From: Endozoicomonas sp. SCSIO W0465
Lineage (GTDB): Bacteria > Pseudomonadota > Gammaproteobacteria > Pseudomonadales > Endozoicomonadaceae
Assembly: GCF_023716865.1 (NCBI RefSeq)
Contig: NZ_CP092417.1
Location: 6,302,001-6,366,000 of the forward strand
DNA length: 64,000 nucleotides
Direction: 5' to 3'
The notes under the pieces: generated by a model
The model's database searches: none
The model's input: the letters and a program-made list of their open reading frames with translations, nothing else
Told to the model about the DNA's origin: nothing
In this document: in pieces, positions 8,010 to 17,125 of the stretch
Layout: each line of letters begins with the position of its first letter
Position numbering within the stretch: the first letter of the stretch is position 1
Made by a program: the position numbers and the translations under genes

Positions 8010-8699
8010 ATGTCTGGCAAAACAATTCTAATTGTGGATGATGAAGCACCCATCAGGGAAATGGTCGCCATGGCTCTGGAAATGGGTGGCTACCAGTGCC
8101 TGGAAGCCGCTGATGCAAAACAGGCGCACTCATTGGTGGTTGATAACAGACCTGATTTGATCCTGCTGGACTGGATGCTACCGGATATCTCTGGTATCGA
8201 GCTGGCCAGGCGACTCAAGCGTGACCAGCTGACAGCAGAAATACCCATTATTATGCTGACAGCCAAAGGGGAAGAAGACCACAAAATCCAGGGACTGGAA
8301 ACCGGTGCGGATGATTACATCACCAAGCCTTTCTCTCCCCGTGAACTTGCTGCCCGACTAAAGGCCGTACTGCGCAGAACTCAGGGTATCGCTGAACAAT
8401 CACCCATCGTCGTCAAAGGGCTGGTACTCGACCCTGTCAGCCACCGGGTCAGTATTGATGGTAACCCTGCCGATATGGGACCAACTGAGTACCGGCTGCT
8501 GCAGTTCTTCCTGACTCATCAGGAGCGTGCCTATTCCCGTGGGCAGTTGCTTGATCAGGTCTGGGGTGGCAATGTGTACGTTGAAGAAAGAACGGTTGAT
8601 GTCCATATTCGCCGTCTGAGAAAAGCGCTGGGCAGTGGCTATGAGCATTACATTCAGACCGTTAGAGATACAGGCTACCGGTTCTCCACCAAGTCATAA
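8010..8699 (+). CDS. phoB: Phosphate regulon response regulator PhoB
   Basis: This 229-residue OmpR/PhoB-type response regulator has a receiver domain (about 4-120) with the acidic pair D10/D11, phosphoacceptor D54 in LILLDWMLPD, and the conserved Lys in ITKPFSP. A winged-helix DNA-binding domain (about 130-227) ends YIQTVRDTGYRFS. When phosphorylated by PhoR it activates phosphate-starvation genes. Upstream, CTGT-type half sites lie at 7924, 7940 and 7949, but their spacing does not fit the 11-bp Pho-box repeat well, so autoregulation is only suggested. phoR follows after 141 bases. Confidence 0.96.
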   Translation: MSGKTILIVDDEAPIREMVAMALEMGGYQCLEAADAKQAHSLVVDNRPDLILLDWMLPDISGIELARRLKRDQLTAEIPIIMLTAKGEEDHKIQGLETGADDYITKPFSPRELAARLKAVLRRTQGIAEQSPIVVKGLVLDPVSHRVSIDGNPADMGPTEYRLLQFFLTHQERAYSRGQLLDQVWGGNVYVEERTVDVHIRRLRKALGSGYEHYIQTVRDTGYRFSTKS

Positions 8700-8840
8700 C
8701 CTGACTCAAGATTTTGCTGCGGTAACTGAAAACAACATCTGAACTGTTTTCCTCGACATCCTCAGACAACAGTAAGAGGATGAGCAGGGTAAGTTGAGCA
8801 GGATAAATAGTCATCCGCTAAACAAACTTCGGAATTACAT

Positions 8841-10199
8841 GTGACAAGCTCTATCCGATCCTGGTTTACTGGTCGAATGGTGTCAATTCTTGCAATTGGC
8901 CTGCTTGCAGGCTGGCTGGCTGACCAGATTTTTCTGGGGCTTTTTATTGCGACATTATTCTATCTTTTCTGGAGCCACCACCAACTTCACCGATTGCTTA
9001 TATGGCTTGAAGAGGCTGCTCACAAAGAGCTGGATCCCCCCGAAAGCTCAAGCGTATGGGGTGAGATTTTTGATGGTATTTATAGAATACAGCGCAAACA
9101 CAACCGTTCAAAGCAACGACTTTCCAGCGTGATAGAACGCATCCAGGAGTCAACGGCAGCATTAAACGACGGAATCATCATGGCTGACCAGAGTGGTTCC
9201 CTTGAGTGGTGGAATCGTGCTGCTGGAGAGTTACTGGGCCTGCAAATGCCTGATGACCAGGGGCAACCCCTGACAAATCTGGTCAGAAGCCCCAAATTTG
9301 CCCGTTATATGGAAAACAGTCACGGCAAAGAGCCAATTAAGATCGATTCACCCGTTCACGAGAGCCGGCAACTTCAAATTGCCATTACTGTTTATGGTCA
9401 GGGTAATCGACTGCTAGTGGTCAGGGATGTCACTCGATTGCATCAACTTGAAATCATGAGAACCGATTTTGTTGCCAATGTTTCCCATGAACTGAGAACG
9501 CCACTGACGGTCATTTCCGGCTATCTGGAGACGGTGAGTGATGGTATGGCAATGAATCCTGATACACCGCCCATCTTTAAGCGTGCTTTTGACCAAATGC
9601 AGGAGCAGGCATCCAGAATGCAGCGCCTGATCGAAGACCTTTTATTGCTTTCACGCCTTGAAGCGACTGAACCGGAAAGAATCAGCCAGTCAGTCAGGCT
9701 CAAGCCCCTGCTTGCAGGAATAATGAATGACGCCAAAGCATTGAGTGGCGAAAATCAACACCAGTTACAACTCGAATGCGAAGATGGTGCCTCATTAACG
9801 GGTGATGCCATGGAGCTACGCAGTGCCTTTTCTAACCTGATTTATAATGCTATCCGTTATACCCCATTCGGAGGAAGGGTGCAGGTGAAATGGTGGCAGG
9901 ATCAGGAAGGTGGACACCTGATGGTTCAAGACAATGGCGTTGGCATTGACCCTGTTCACATCCCGAGATTAACTGAACGTTTTTACCGTGTGGATAAAAG
10001 CCGCAGTCATGCAACCGGAGGGACTGGTCTCGGACTGGCGATTGTCAAACATGTTTTAATAAGACATGAAGGTCGTATAAGTATCAGTAGTCATCCAGGC
10101 AAAGGCAGCCGGTTTATATGCCACTTTCCCTTATCGAGAATTTCCATTATCGAGAATCAGCCAGGCCAGCGTCGTCAAATTGTAGCGCAAGACAAGTGA
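8841..10199 (+). CDS. phoR: Phosphate regulon sensor histidine kinase PhoR
   Basis: This 452-residue sensor has two N-terminal membrane segments (about 14-45), a short linker, a PAS domain (about 95-195), a HisKA dimerisation helix with phosphorylated H216 in FVANVSHELRTPL, and a HATPase domain with N-box NLIYNAIRYTP, DNGVGI and GGTGLGLAIVKHV. It autophosphorylates and passes phosphate to PhoB, responding to phosphate supply through the Pst/PhoU system, which is not in this window. The start is a GTG at 8841. The lack of a large periplasmic loop is typical of PhoR. Confidence 0.95.
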   Translation: MTSSIRSWFTGRMVSILAIGLLAGWLADQIFLGLFIATLFYLFWSHHQLHRLLIWLEEAAHKELDPPESSSVWGEIFDGIYRIQRKHNRSKQRLSSVIERIQESTAALNDGIIMADQSGSLEWWNRAAGELLGLQMPDDQGQPLTNLVRSPKFARYMENSHGKEPIKIDSPVHESRQLQIAITVYGQGNRLLVVRDVTRLHQLEIMRTDFVANVSHELRTPLTVISGYLETVSDGMAMNPDTPPIFKRAFDQMQEQASRMQRLIEDLLLLSRLEATEPERISQSVRLKPLLAGIMNDAKALSGENQHQLQLECEDGASLTGDAMELRSAFSNLIYNAIRYTPFGGRVQVKWWQDQEGGHLMVQDNGVGIDPVHIPRLTERFYRVDKSRSHATGGTGLGLAIVKHVLIRHEGRISISSHPGKGSRFICHFPLSRISIIENQPGQRRQIVAQDK

Positions 10200-10270
10200 A
10201 CATGATGTTACTGGTAAATGGTTAAATTAAACCTTATTGGCCAACAGACAGGTAAACTCATGAAGAATAA

Positions 10271-10298
10271 AAAAGGGTCTGAAAGACCCTTTTTAATC
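10271..10298. terminator. Bidirectional terminator between phoR and H-NS-like gene
   Basis: AAAAGGGTCT pairs with AGACCCTTTT (10 bp) around GAA, with A/T-runs on both sides. It can terminate both the plus-strand phoR transcript and the minus-strand H-NS-like gene. Confidence 0.9.
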
Positions 10299-10315
10299 TA
10301 CCGATCTGATAAAGC

Positions 10316-10756
10316 TTACTCTTCGATCTGTTCCAAAGCGCAGTCCAGACGCTTCTTGCCAGTGCGCTCCAGGTAAGCCTGGAAATCACGTGGCAGGCGG
10401 CCCGTAGTGGCCCCTTCCCACTTAATAAGCTCACCAGCTTCGTTCTCGTATTCAAAGGTGTACTTTTGAATATTTCTGCGACGCTTCGGTGCAGTTTCAT
10501 CCAGTTCCAGATTACCCAGACCCAGATCATTCAGGGAAACACCACGGTCAGCCATAATCTGCTTGATGGCCTCTACGCTTTCCTGCTTCTTCTTACGCTT
10601 TTCTTCGTCTTTGGCACGAGCTTCCTGCTTCTCAGTCAGTACATCGTTCAGACGGGAAATGATACGCTCCAGATCTTCAGCGTGTACATCTTTAAACAGT
10701 GAACGTATACGGGTTTTACTGCTGAGACGATGCACAACTTCTTCAAAGATATTCAT
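10316..10756 (-). CDS. H-NS family nucleoid protein
   Basis: This 146-residue protein has an N-terminal coiled-coil oligomerisation region (about 1-75, highly charged with EARAKDEEKRKKKQE), a linker with ISLNDLGLGNLEL-like spacing before a basic KRRR cluster, and a C-terminal DNA-binding segment YTFEYENEAGELIKWEGATTGRLPR that fits the H-NS core pattern (W.G..tGR.P). H-NS proteins bind and silence AT-rich, horizontally acquired DNA. The C-terminal motif differs from E. coli H-NS (GRLPR rather than GRTPK). An IS1595-family insertion begins about 100 bp upstream of its start and could separate it from distal control sequences. Confidence 0.75.
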   Translation of the reverse strand: MNIFEEVVHRLSSKTRIRSLFKDVHAEDLERIISRLNDVLTEKQEARAKDEEKRKKKQESVEAIKQIMADRGVSLNDLGLGNLELDETAPKRRRNIQKYTFEYENEAGELIKWEGATTGRLPRDFQAYLERTGKKRLDCALEQIEE

Positions 10757-10857
10757 CTACTTTACGACTCCTTGGTCTTGATAGAACTTCCTACTCAGGA
10801 ATAAAGATGTTCGATTCGATGAACTTTATACAGCAAGAAATTTTTAGATGGAAGTAC

Positions 10858-11966
10858 GGCTAAGTTACCGTTAATGGTTGGAAGCACCAATGTTCAGTAA
10901 TTCTGCTGATCAACCGGCCAACAGTTAATTTTTTTGCTGCCGTCAGTTCTCGCCTCCAGGCCAGATAATGGGGAAGGTAACGAGTTGCAACCCCTTGGAA
11001 TACGCCGCCAATCCAGCGTTTTAAATGACTGTGATAAGAATTTACAGTCTGGATGTGGTAGATGCCTTCAACAACATGTTGACCTGCTGATGTCACCAGC
11101 TCCTTGAAGACAAATCCAAGCTTGTCAGCAAGTTTTTCGTGAGCGAGGTGTGCATCCGCACAGACCGTGGCCTGTATCGATATGCGGCCATTTAAATGCC
11201 TGCACAATTCATTAGCACTTTCGTTTTCTAATACACCGTCAACGGTATTTCGATTACGGTCCCGAGCCACCATTACCGGGACTTTTCGGGCTTTGTTGGG
11301 ATCATTACCCCGCTTTCGGGTTGGCCGTGGAAGGCCTTCTCTTTGCCCTTTGAAGGATTCACGGAAAAATGTTTCATCAAGCTCAGTAATGCCACAAAGC
11401 TCTTCTGCTTGATCATTATTAATCACTTCAAGAAAGCGGTGACGCCAGCGGAACGCAGTTTTCAAGTCAATGGCATTCTCAGCAGCAGCTGGTCGCAAGA
11501 CCATAGAGTGAGTCATACCTGCGAGGTACTTGTTCCATTTTTCAGGGTGCCTGAGCCTTGCCAAAGGCGTTCCACTAAAGGCGTTAAACGTTGAGTCGCA
11601 AGTCTTGCAGTGGTAGCGCTGTCGGCCATTTCGTATGCCCCAGCGACCAACGCTATGGCTTTTGCATTTGGGGCACCTGGGGTTTTCGGCAAATTGGGCA
11701 AGTATGCTCTTTTCTACGTCAGGTGTTGCATTATCGTTATTGGGTATAGATTCACTGTAAACAGGTTCAGAGTCAGTGGTTTCTACTACCTCGGTAACCT
11801 CTATTTGAGTACTAAGGAGCGAGTTGTTAAGAATGTCTCGCTGTTCACTGGTTAATGTTGAAATGGAATCAATAAAATTCTGGAAGAGTTCAGATTGCAT
11901 ATCACTCCCCTACAACGTAGATTTTATGGGAGTTTAGCTGATTCAACCATTAACGGTAACTTAGCC
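10858..11966 (-). mobile_element. IS1595-family insertion sequence A, copy 1
   Basis: The element is bounded by perfect 23-bp inverted repeats that begin GGCTAAGTTACCGTTAATGG (10858-10880 and 11944-11966). It is flanked by the direct repeat TGGAAGTAC on both sides (10849-10857 and 11967-11975), which is the target duplication. The 9-bp length is one more than the 8 bp usual for the family. A second copy, apparently identical, is at 30247-31355. It contains one transposase gene and no passenger. Confidence 0.93.
10860..11900 (-). CDS. IS1595-family transposase (IS A, copy 1)
   Basis: This 346-residue transposase has an N-terminal zinc ribbon (CPKC near residue 75, then YHCKTCDSTF about 20 residues on) and the DDE-type catalytic core of the IS1595 family, with conserved segments ITELDETFF, CADAH and NSYHSHLKRWIGG. 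In this family the third catalytic position is within the NSYHSHLK segment rather than a plain Glu. It cuts the IS ends and joins them to target DNA. The frame is intact and it ends within the left inverted repeat, so the element is probably active. Confidence 0.93.
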   Translation of the reverse strand: MQSELFQNFIDSISTLTSEQRDILNNSLLSTQIEVTEVVETTDSEPVYSESIPNNDNATPDVEKSILAQFAENPRCPKCKSHSVGRWGIRNGRQRYHCKTCDSTFNAFSGTPLARLRHPEKWNKYLAGMTHSMVLRPAAAENAIDLKTAFRWRHRFLEVINNDQAEELCGITELDETFFRESFKGQREGLPRPTRKRGNDPNKARKVPVMVARDRNRNTVDGVLENESANELCRHLNGRISIQATVCADAHLAHEKLADKLGFVFKELVTSAGQHVVEGIYHIQTVNSYHSHLKRWIGGVFQGVATRYLPHYLAWRRELTAAKKLTVGRLISRITEHWCFQPLTVT

Positions 11967-12136
11967 TGGAAGTACCATTATATAAATTTTAAAAATAATG
12001 TGTATTACTGATAGTAAAAATGGGCTGGTTATTTATCCAGAATCAAGCAAGTTGTTTTTTTGATCAAATGGCTAACAGCTCTAATACGAGTAATTTGTAT
12101 AAGTAATACTGGTAGATCAAATAAGGTATTTGACTT

Positions 12137-13639
12137 TTATTTTTTCTTCTTATTTTCACTGCACTGCCAGCTTTGAGTCACTGATCCATTTTCGAACGAC
12201 TCAATTTCTACATCAAACTGCCAGATCCTGTGTATATGTTTCAACAACTCATCGGTTTCTTTTCCCAATGGTCGTCCCTGGTGCTGATAGTGGCGGAGTG
12301 TCAGCATTCGATCACCTCGTATATTGACATTATAAACCTGAATGTTTGGCTCCCGATTCCCCAGGTTATACTGAGCTGCCAGAGACTCACGTATCGCTTT
12401 ATACCCTGTTTCATCGTGAATTCTATCCACTTCCAAATAAGAACGGGACTCATCATCCAAAATTGAAAAAAGTCTTAAATCCCTCATCACCTTGGGGGAA
12501 AGAAACTGCAGGATAAAGCTTTCATCCTTAAAGTTTTGCATGGCAAAGTGAACAGTATCCAACCAGTCGCTACCCGCTATTTCTGGAAACCACTCCCGGT
12601 CTTCATCCGTAGGATTTTCACAAATACGACGAATATCCATAAACATGTTGAACCCCAGGGTATAGGGATTGATACCACGGTAATGAGGGCTATCAAAAGG
12701 CGGTTGATAGATAACGCTGGAGTGCGAGTGAAGAAACTCCAGCATAAATCCATCGTTAACTTTCCCTTCATTGTACAGCTCATGCAGAAGGTGGTAATGC
12801 CAGAAACAGGCCCAACCTTCATTCATCACCTGAGTCTGTTTTTGGGGATAGTAGTATTGGGCAATTTTTCTGGCTATGCGCAATATCTCACGCTGCCAGG
12901 TTTCCAGCAGCGGGGCGTTCTTTTCAAGGAAATAGAGCAGGTTTTCTTCCGGGTCTTCAGGGAATCGCTCTTCCTGCTCCTGTTCTTCTTTTTCAACTTT
13001 GGGAATCGTTGTCCATATATCGTTTAATGTTCGCTGAATATATTCCGCTCTTTCCGCTTGCCTGGCCTGCTCCTGTTCAGCCGACAAAGGTCTGGGCCTT
13101 TTATAACGATTTACCCCCTGATTCATTAATGCATGACAGGCATCAAGTATTTCTTCAACCGCTTCGAGACCATACTTCTCTTCACATTCAGCGATATAAC
13201 TTTTGGCAAATAACAGGTAATCAATGATGGACTCGGCATCAGTCCAGGTTTGAAACAGATAATTCCCTTTAAAGAATGAGTTATGCCCATAGCTGGCATG
13301 AGCCAGTACCAATGCCTGCATGGTCATGGTATTTTCTTCCATCAAATAGGCAATACAGGGATTTGAGTTAATCACAATTTCGTATGCCAGCCCCATCCTG
13401 CCCCGTTGATAGTTCTGCTGGGTATGAAGAAACTGTTTACCAAAGCTCCAGTGGTTATACATCAGCGGCATACCGGTTGAGGCATAGGCATCCATCATCT
13501 GTTCGGAACTGATGATCTCAATTTGATTCGGATAGGTATCCAGTCTGAATCGATCAGCAAGGCAAGCCAACTCTTTGTCGTATTGTTGAATCAGTTCAAA
13601 GGTCCATTCCGGGCCAGTGGAGATCAACTTGCAGCTCAT
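12137..13639 (-). CDS. spoVR: SpoVR family protein (YcgB-like)
   Basis: This 500-residue protein is a full-length SpoVR/YcgB homologue: it begins with ISTGPEWTFELIQQYD, contains QNYQRGRMGLAYEIVINSNP, and the conserved NEGWACFWHYHLLHELY block with likely metal-binding His residues near 290. Its biochemical role is not settled. In enterobacteria it is linked to stationary-phase and stress physiology together with YeaG and YeaH. Its ATG overlaps the yeaH stop by 4 bases, so prkA-yeaH-spoVR form one minus-strand operon. Confidence 0.93.
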   Translation of the reverse strand: MSCKLISTGPEWTFELIQQYDKELACLADRFRLDTYPNQIEIISSEQMMDAYASTGMPLMYNHWSFGKQFLHTQQNYQRGRMGLAYEIVINSNPCIAYLMEENTMTMQALVLAHASYGHNSFFKGNYLFQTWTDAESIIDYLLFAKSYIAECEEKYGLEAVEEILDACHALMNQGVNRYKRPRPLSAEQEQARQAERAEYIQRTLNDIWTTIPKVEKEEQEQEERFPEDPEENLLYFLEKNAPLLETWQREILRIARKIAQYYYPQKQTQVMNEGWACFWHYHLLHELYNEGKVNDGFMLEFLHSHSSVIYQPPFDSPHYRGINPYTLGFNMFMDIRRICENPTDEDREWFPEIAGSDWLDTVHFAMQNFKDESFILQFLSPKVMRDLRLFSILDDESRSYLEVDRIHDETGYKAIRESLAAQYNLGNREPNIQVYNVNIRGDRMLTLRHYQHQGRPLGKETDELLKHIHRIWQFDVEIESFENGSVTQSWQCSENKKKK

Positions 13640-14913
13640 GCCTTTTCCTTTTTCTCAAACAGTTTGCGGAAAACCGGGTAAATATCACCGGGTGATTTGA
13701 TCTGCTGCATGGCAAAGTGATCTTTAAACTGTTCGGCAACACTCTGGTACTCACGCCATAAGTTTTGATGAGCACGGTCGGTGATTTCCACATAACAGTA
13801 ATACTGAACCTTTTGCATAATCTGCTCGGTCAGAATTTTGGTGCAGACACTGGAGTCACCTTCCCAGTTATCTCCATCCGATGCCTGGGCAACATAAATA
13901 TTCCAGTCAGCCGGGCTATACCGTTTATTAATCACATCACGAGTCATTTCCAGGGCACTGGAAACAATGGTTCCACCGGTTTCTCTTGAATAGAAAAAGT
14001 CATCTTCATCCACCTCTTTTGCCGCTGTATGATGACGGATAAAAACCACTTCAATCTCTTTGTAATTACGCTGTAAAAACAGATAGAGCAGAATGAAGAA
14101 CCGCTTCGCCATGTCTTTGATATCCTGAGTCATGGAGCCGGAGACATCCATCACACAAAACATAACAGCCTTATTACTGGGTGAAGGGACTTTGACCATA
14201 TTGTTGTATTTCAAGTCAAAATCATCAATGAAGGGTAGTTTTTTCAGCTTGGCATTCAGCGCCTTTATCCGTTCTCTTAACTCAATAACCCGTTGCTGAT
14301 CGGTTTCATCCGGGCTGACCTCCATCTCCCTGAGTTCTTTTTTCAATGCCCGTATTTCACGACGATCACCGCCAGATAATGCAATACGGCGAGCATGTGC
14401 TGAACGGAGTGAACGCACAACATTCAAGCGATCCGGAGAGCCGGCAGTGGTATACCCTGCCTGTCGGATCTTGAATTCCGTCATATCTTCAAGCTGCTTC
14501 CTGACCAGGTTCGGCAGCTCAAGGTTATCGAACATGTATTCCAGAAATTCATCGTGATTGATCTGGAAGCTGAATTCATCCATCCCTTCGCCGCTGTTAC
14601 CGGCCTTGCCCTTCCCGGACCCGGAACCACTTCCACCGGATGGACGCTTGATGCGGTCACCACTGACAAACTCCTTGTTACCCGGATGAACCTGCTTATA
14701 ATGCCCGCCCTGTCCATGGCGAAAAACCGGCTCAGAAAGATCCTTTCGGGGGATAGTGACTTCGCTGCCAGAAACGACATCAGTAATGGAGCGTTTATTC
14801 ACAGCATCGGAGACTGCTTTCTTGATGTGCTTCTTATATCTTTCAAGAAACCGCTGGCGATTGACGGTACTTTTGTTTTTTCCATTCAGCCGTCGATCGA
14901 TAATAATACTCAT
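13636..14913 (-). CDS. yeaH: YeaH/YhbH family protein (DUF444)
   Basis: This 425-residue DUF444 protein acts with the PrkA/YeaG kinase in the stress response. The N-terminal third is basic and includes a Gly/Ser-rich linker near residue 95-110. The C-terminal half has a von Willebrand A-like fold with a MIDAS-type motif in FCVMDVSGSMTQD (near 256-265) and SALEMTRDVI. I set the start at the ATG at 14913 because GGAG is 7 bases ahead; the frame also permits a GTG two codons upstream. It lies about 100 bases after prkA. Confidence 0.92.
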   Translation of the reverse strand: MSIIIDRRLNGKNKSTVNRQRFLERYKKHIKKAVSDAVNKRSITDVVSGSEVTIPRKDLSEPVFRHGQGGHYKQVHPGNKEFVSGDRIKRPSGGSGSGSGKGKAGNSGEGMDEFSFQINHDEFLEYMFDNLELPNLVRKQLEDMTEFKIRQAGYTTAGSPDRLNVVRSLRSAHARRIALSGGDRREIRALKKELREMEVSPDETDQQRVIELRERIKALNAKLKKLPFIDDFDLKYNNMVKVPSPSNKAVMFCVMDVSGSMTQDIKDMAKRFFILLYLFLQRNYKEIEVVFIRHHTAAKEVDEDDFFYSRETGGTIVSSALEMTRDVINKRYSPADWNIYVAQASDGDNWEGDSSVCTKILTEQIMQKVQYYCYVEITDRAHQNLWREYQSVAEQFKDHFAMQQIKSPGDIYPVFRKLFEKKEKA

Positions 14914-15016
14914 GAACACGCTCCTTGTGTCCTTTATGACAAGCAGAGCAGAGGGCAGACAGGGCGATTATCCATTCACCCTGTTAACTGGTCACTCTGC
15001 CTGGACATCAGTCCAG

Positions 15017-16939
15017 TTACTGCGACTTACGCACCCGGATATACCATTCGGCCAGTAACCTGACTTGTTTCTCGGTATAGCCTCTTTCTACCATGCGTTT
15101 AACAAACTCATTATGCTTCCTCTGGTCTTCATGACTGCCCTTGGCATTGAAGGAAATAACCGGAAGAAGATCTTCCGTATTTGAGAACATTTTCTTCTCA
15201 ATCACAGTGCGCATCTTTTCGTAGCTGAGCCAGCTTGGGTTTTTACCATTGTGATTGGCCCTGGCCCTGAGCACGAAATTGACCACCTCGTTACGAAAAT
15301 CTTTTGGATTGGCGATACTGGCAGCCTTCTCGATTTTCTCCAGTTCATCATTGATTGCCGAGCGATCAAGAATATCGCCGGTTTCCGGGTCACGGTACTC
15401 CTGATCCTGAATCCAGAAATCAGCATAAGTAATGTATCGGTCAAAAATGTTCTGACCATACTCTGAATAGGACTCAAGATAGGCGGTCTGTATCTCTTTC
15501 CCAAGAGACTCAATGTATTTGGGGGCCAGGAACTCTTTCACATACCGCAGATAACGCTCATGCACCTCTTTCGGGTATTGCTGCTGCTCAATTTGCTGTT
15601 CCAGCACGTACAGCATGTGGACCGGGTTAGCCGCTATTTCCGTAGGGTCAAAGTTGAATACCTTGGAGAGAATCTTGAAGGCAAAACGAGTGGAAAGTCC
15701 CTCCATACCTTCATCGACACCGGCAGCATCCTTATATTCCTGCAGAGGCTTGGCATTGGGATCGGTATCTTTCAGATTTTCCCCATCATAGATCCGCATT
15801 TTGGAGTAAACATTGGAATTTTCCGGCTCCTTGATGCGCGACAAGACGGTAAACTTTGCCAGCATTTTCAGTGTATCCGGAGCACAAGGGGAGTCCTTGA
15901 GCGAACTGTTAGCCAGAAGCTTTTCATAAATATGAATCTCTTCCGTCACCCGGGTGCAGTAAGGCACCTTGACGATATTCACCCGGTCAATAAAGGCTTC
16001 ATTGGTCTTATTATTCCTGAACGACTGCCACTCGGATTCATTGGAGTGAGCAAGAATAATGCCGTTATACGGAATGGCGCCCATTCCTTCGGTGCTGTTG
16101 TAGTTACCTTCCTGGGTCGCGGTCAGCAGCGGGTGGAGCACCTTGATCGGCGCCTTGAACATTTCCACAAACTCCATCATGCCCTGATTGGCACGACAGA
16201 GTGCACCTGAAAAGCTGTATGCATCGGGATCATCCTGGGAATATTCTTCAAGCTGACGGATATCCACTTTACCCACCAGGCTGGAAATATCCTGATTGTT
16301 CTCATCGCCAGGTTCAGTCTTGGCAACAGCCACTTGGTTGAGAATACTCGGATACAGCTTCACTACCTTGAACCGGGTGATATCACCGCCAAACTCATTC
16401 AGCCGCTTAACTGCCCAGGGTGACATAATGCCACCCAGGTAGCGGTTAGGAATGCCATACTCTTTTTCAAGAATGTCAGCATCTTCATCCGGGTTGAACA
16501 GGTTCAGAGGCGACTCGAAAACCGGTGAACCTTTTATGGCATAAAATGGCACCTTTTCCATCAGTGCTTTCAGCCTTTCTGCCAGAGAAGACTTACCACC
16601 ACCCACCGGTCCCAGCAGGTAAAGTATCTGTTTCTTCTCTTCCAGTCCCTGAGCAGCATGCATGAAGTAAGAAACGATCTGCTCAATCGCTTCTTCCATC
16701 CCATGGAACTCACGGAATGCCGGATAACGCTTGATCAATTTATTGGAAAATATACGACTGAGTCTTGGGTCTCTGGAGGTATCAACCATCTCAGGCTTAC
16801 CGATCGCCATGAGCATCCGCTCAGCCGCATTGGCATAGGCAGAAGAATCCTTCCTGCACAGTGCCAGATATTCTTCGATGGTCAGCTCTTCCTGCTGGGT
16901 TGATTGAAATCTCTGCTGATAATTATTGAAGATGTCCAT
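15017..16939 (-). CDS. prkA: PrkA family serine protein kinase (YeaG-like)
   Basis: This 640-residue protein has the PrkA layout: an AAA+ N-terminal domain with Walker A LLGPVGGGKSSLAERLK (around 108-122) and a C-terminal kinase-like region that includes LSYEKMRTVIEKKMFS. In E. coli YeaG is a cytoplasmic Ser/Thr kinase active under nutrient limitation and acid or metabolic stress, and is encoded beside yeaH. It is the first gene of the minus-strand prkA-yeaH-spoVR operon. The 185-base region upstream (16940-17125) should contain its promoter, which I could not pin down. Confidence 0.94.
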   Translation of the reverse strand: MDIFNNYQQRFQSTQQEELTIEEYLALCRKDSSAYANAAERMLMAIGKPEMVDTSRDPRLSRIFSNKLIKRYPAFREFHGMEEAIEQIVSYFMHAAQGLEEKKQILYLLGPVGGGKSSLAERLKALMEKVPFYAIKGSPVFESPLNLFNPDEDADILEKEYGIPNRYLGGIMSPWAVKRLNEFGGDITRFKVVKLYPSILNQVAVAKTEPGDENNQDISSLVGKVDIRQLEEYSQDDPDAYSFSGALCRANQGMMEFVEMFKAPIKVLHPLLTATQEGNYNSTEGMGAIPYNGIILAHSNESEWQSFRNNKTNEAFIDRVNIVKVPYCTRVTEEIHIYEKLLANSSLKDSPCAPDTLKMLAKFTVLSRIKEPENSNVYSKMRIYDGENLKDTDPNAKPLQEYKDAAGVDEGMEGLSTRFAFKILSKVFNFDPTEIAANPVHMLYVLEQQIEQQQYPKEVHERYLRYVKEFLAPKYIESLGKEIQTAYLESYSEYGQNIFDRYITYADFWIQDQEYRDPETGDILDRSAINDELEKIEKAASIANPKDFRNEVVNFVLRARANHNGKNPSWLSYEKMRTVIEKKMFSNTEDLLPVISFNAKGSHEDQRKHNEFVKRMVERGYTEKQVRLLAEWYIRVRKSQ

Positions 16940-17125
16940 GCCTTCACCCGCTTTTGTCTGCTTAATTTCCTGAAACAGTTACCAGGAACGGTTGACCGAT
17001 AGCTAACCTGGAAGCCCACCCTTCTCAAGGATGCTATCGGCAGAGTCAGAACTTTGACCACTTTTTTTATAACTTTTATCAAGCACTATTTGAGTGCCAG
17101 AAAATTTTATCATGTGGATTTTTGA

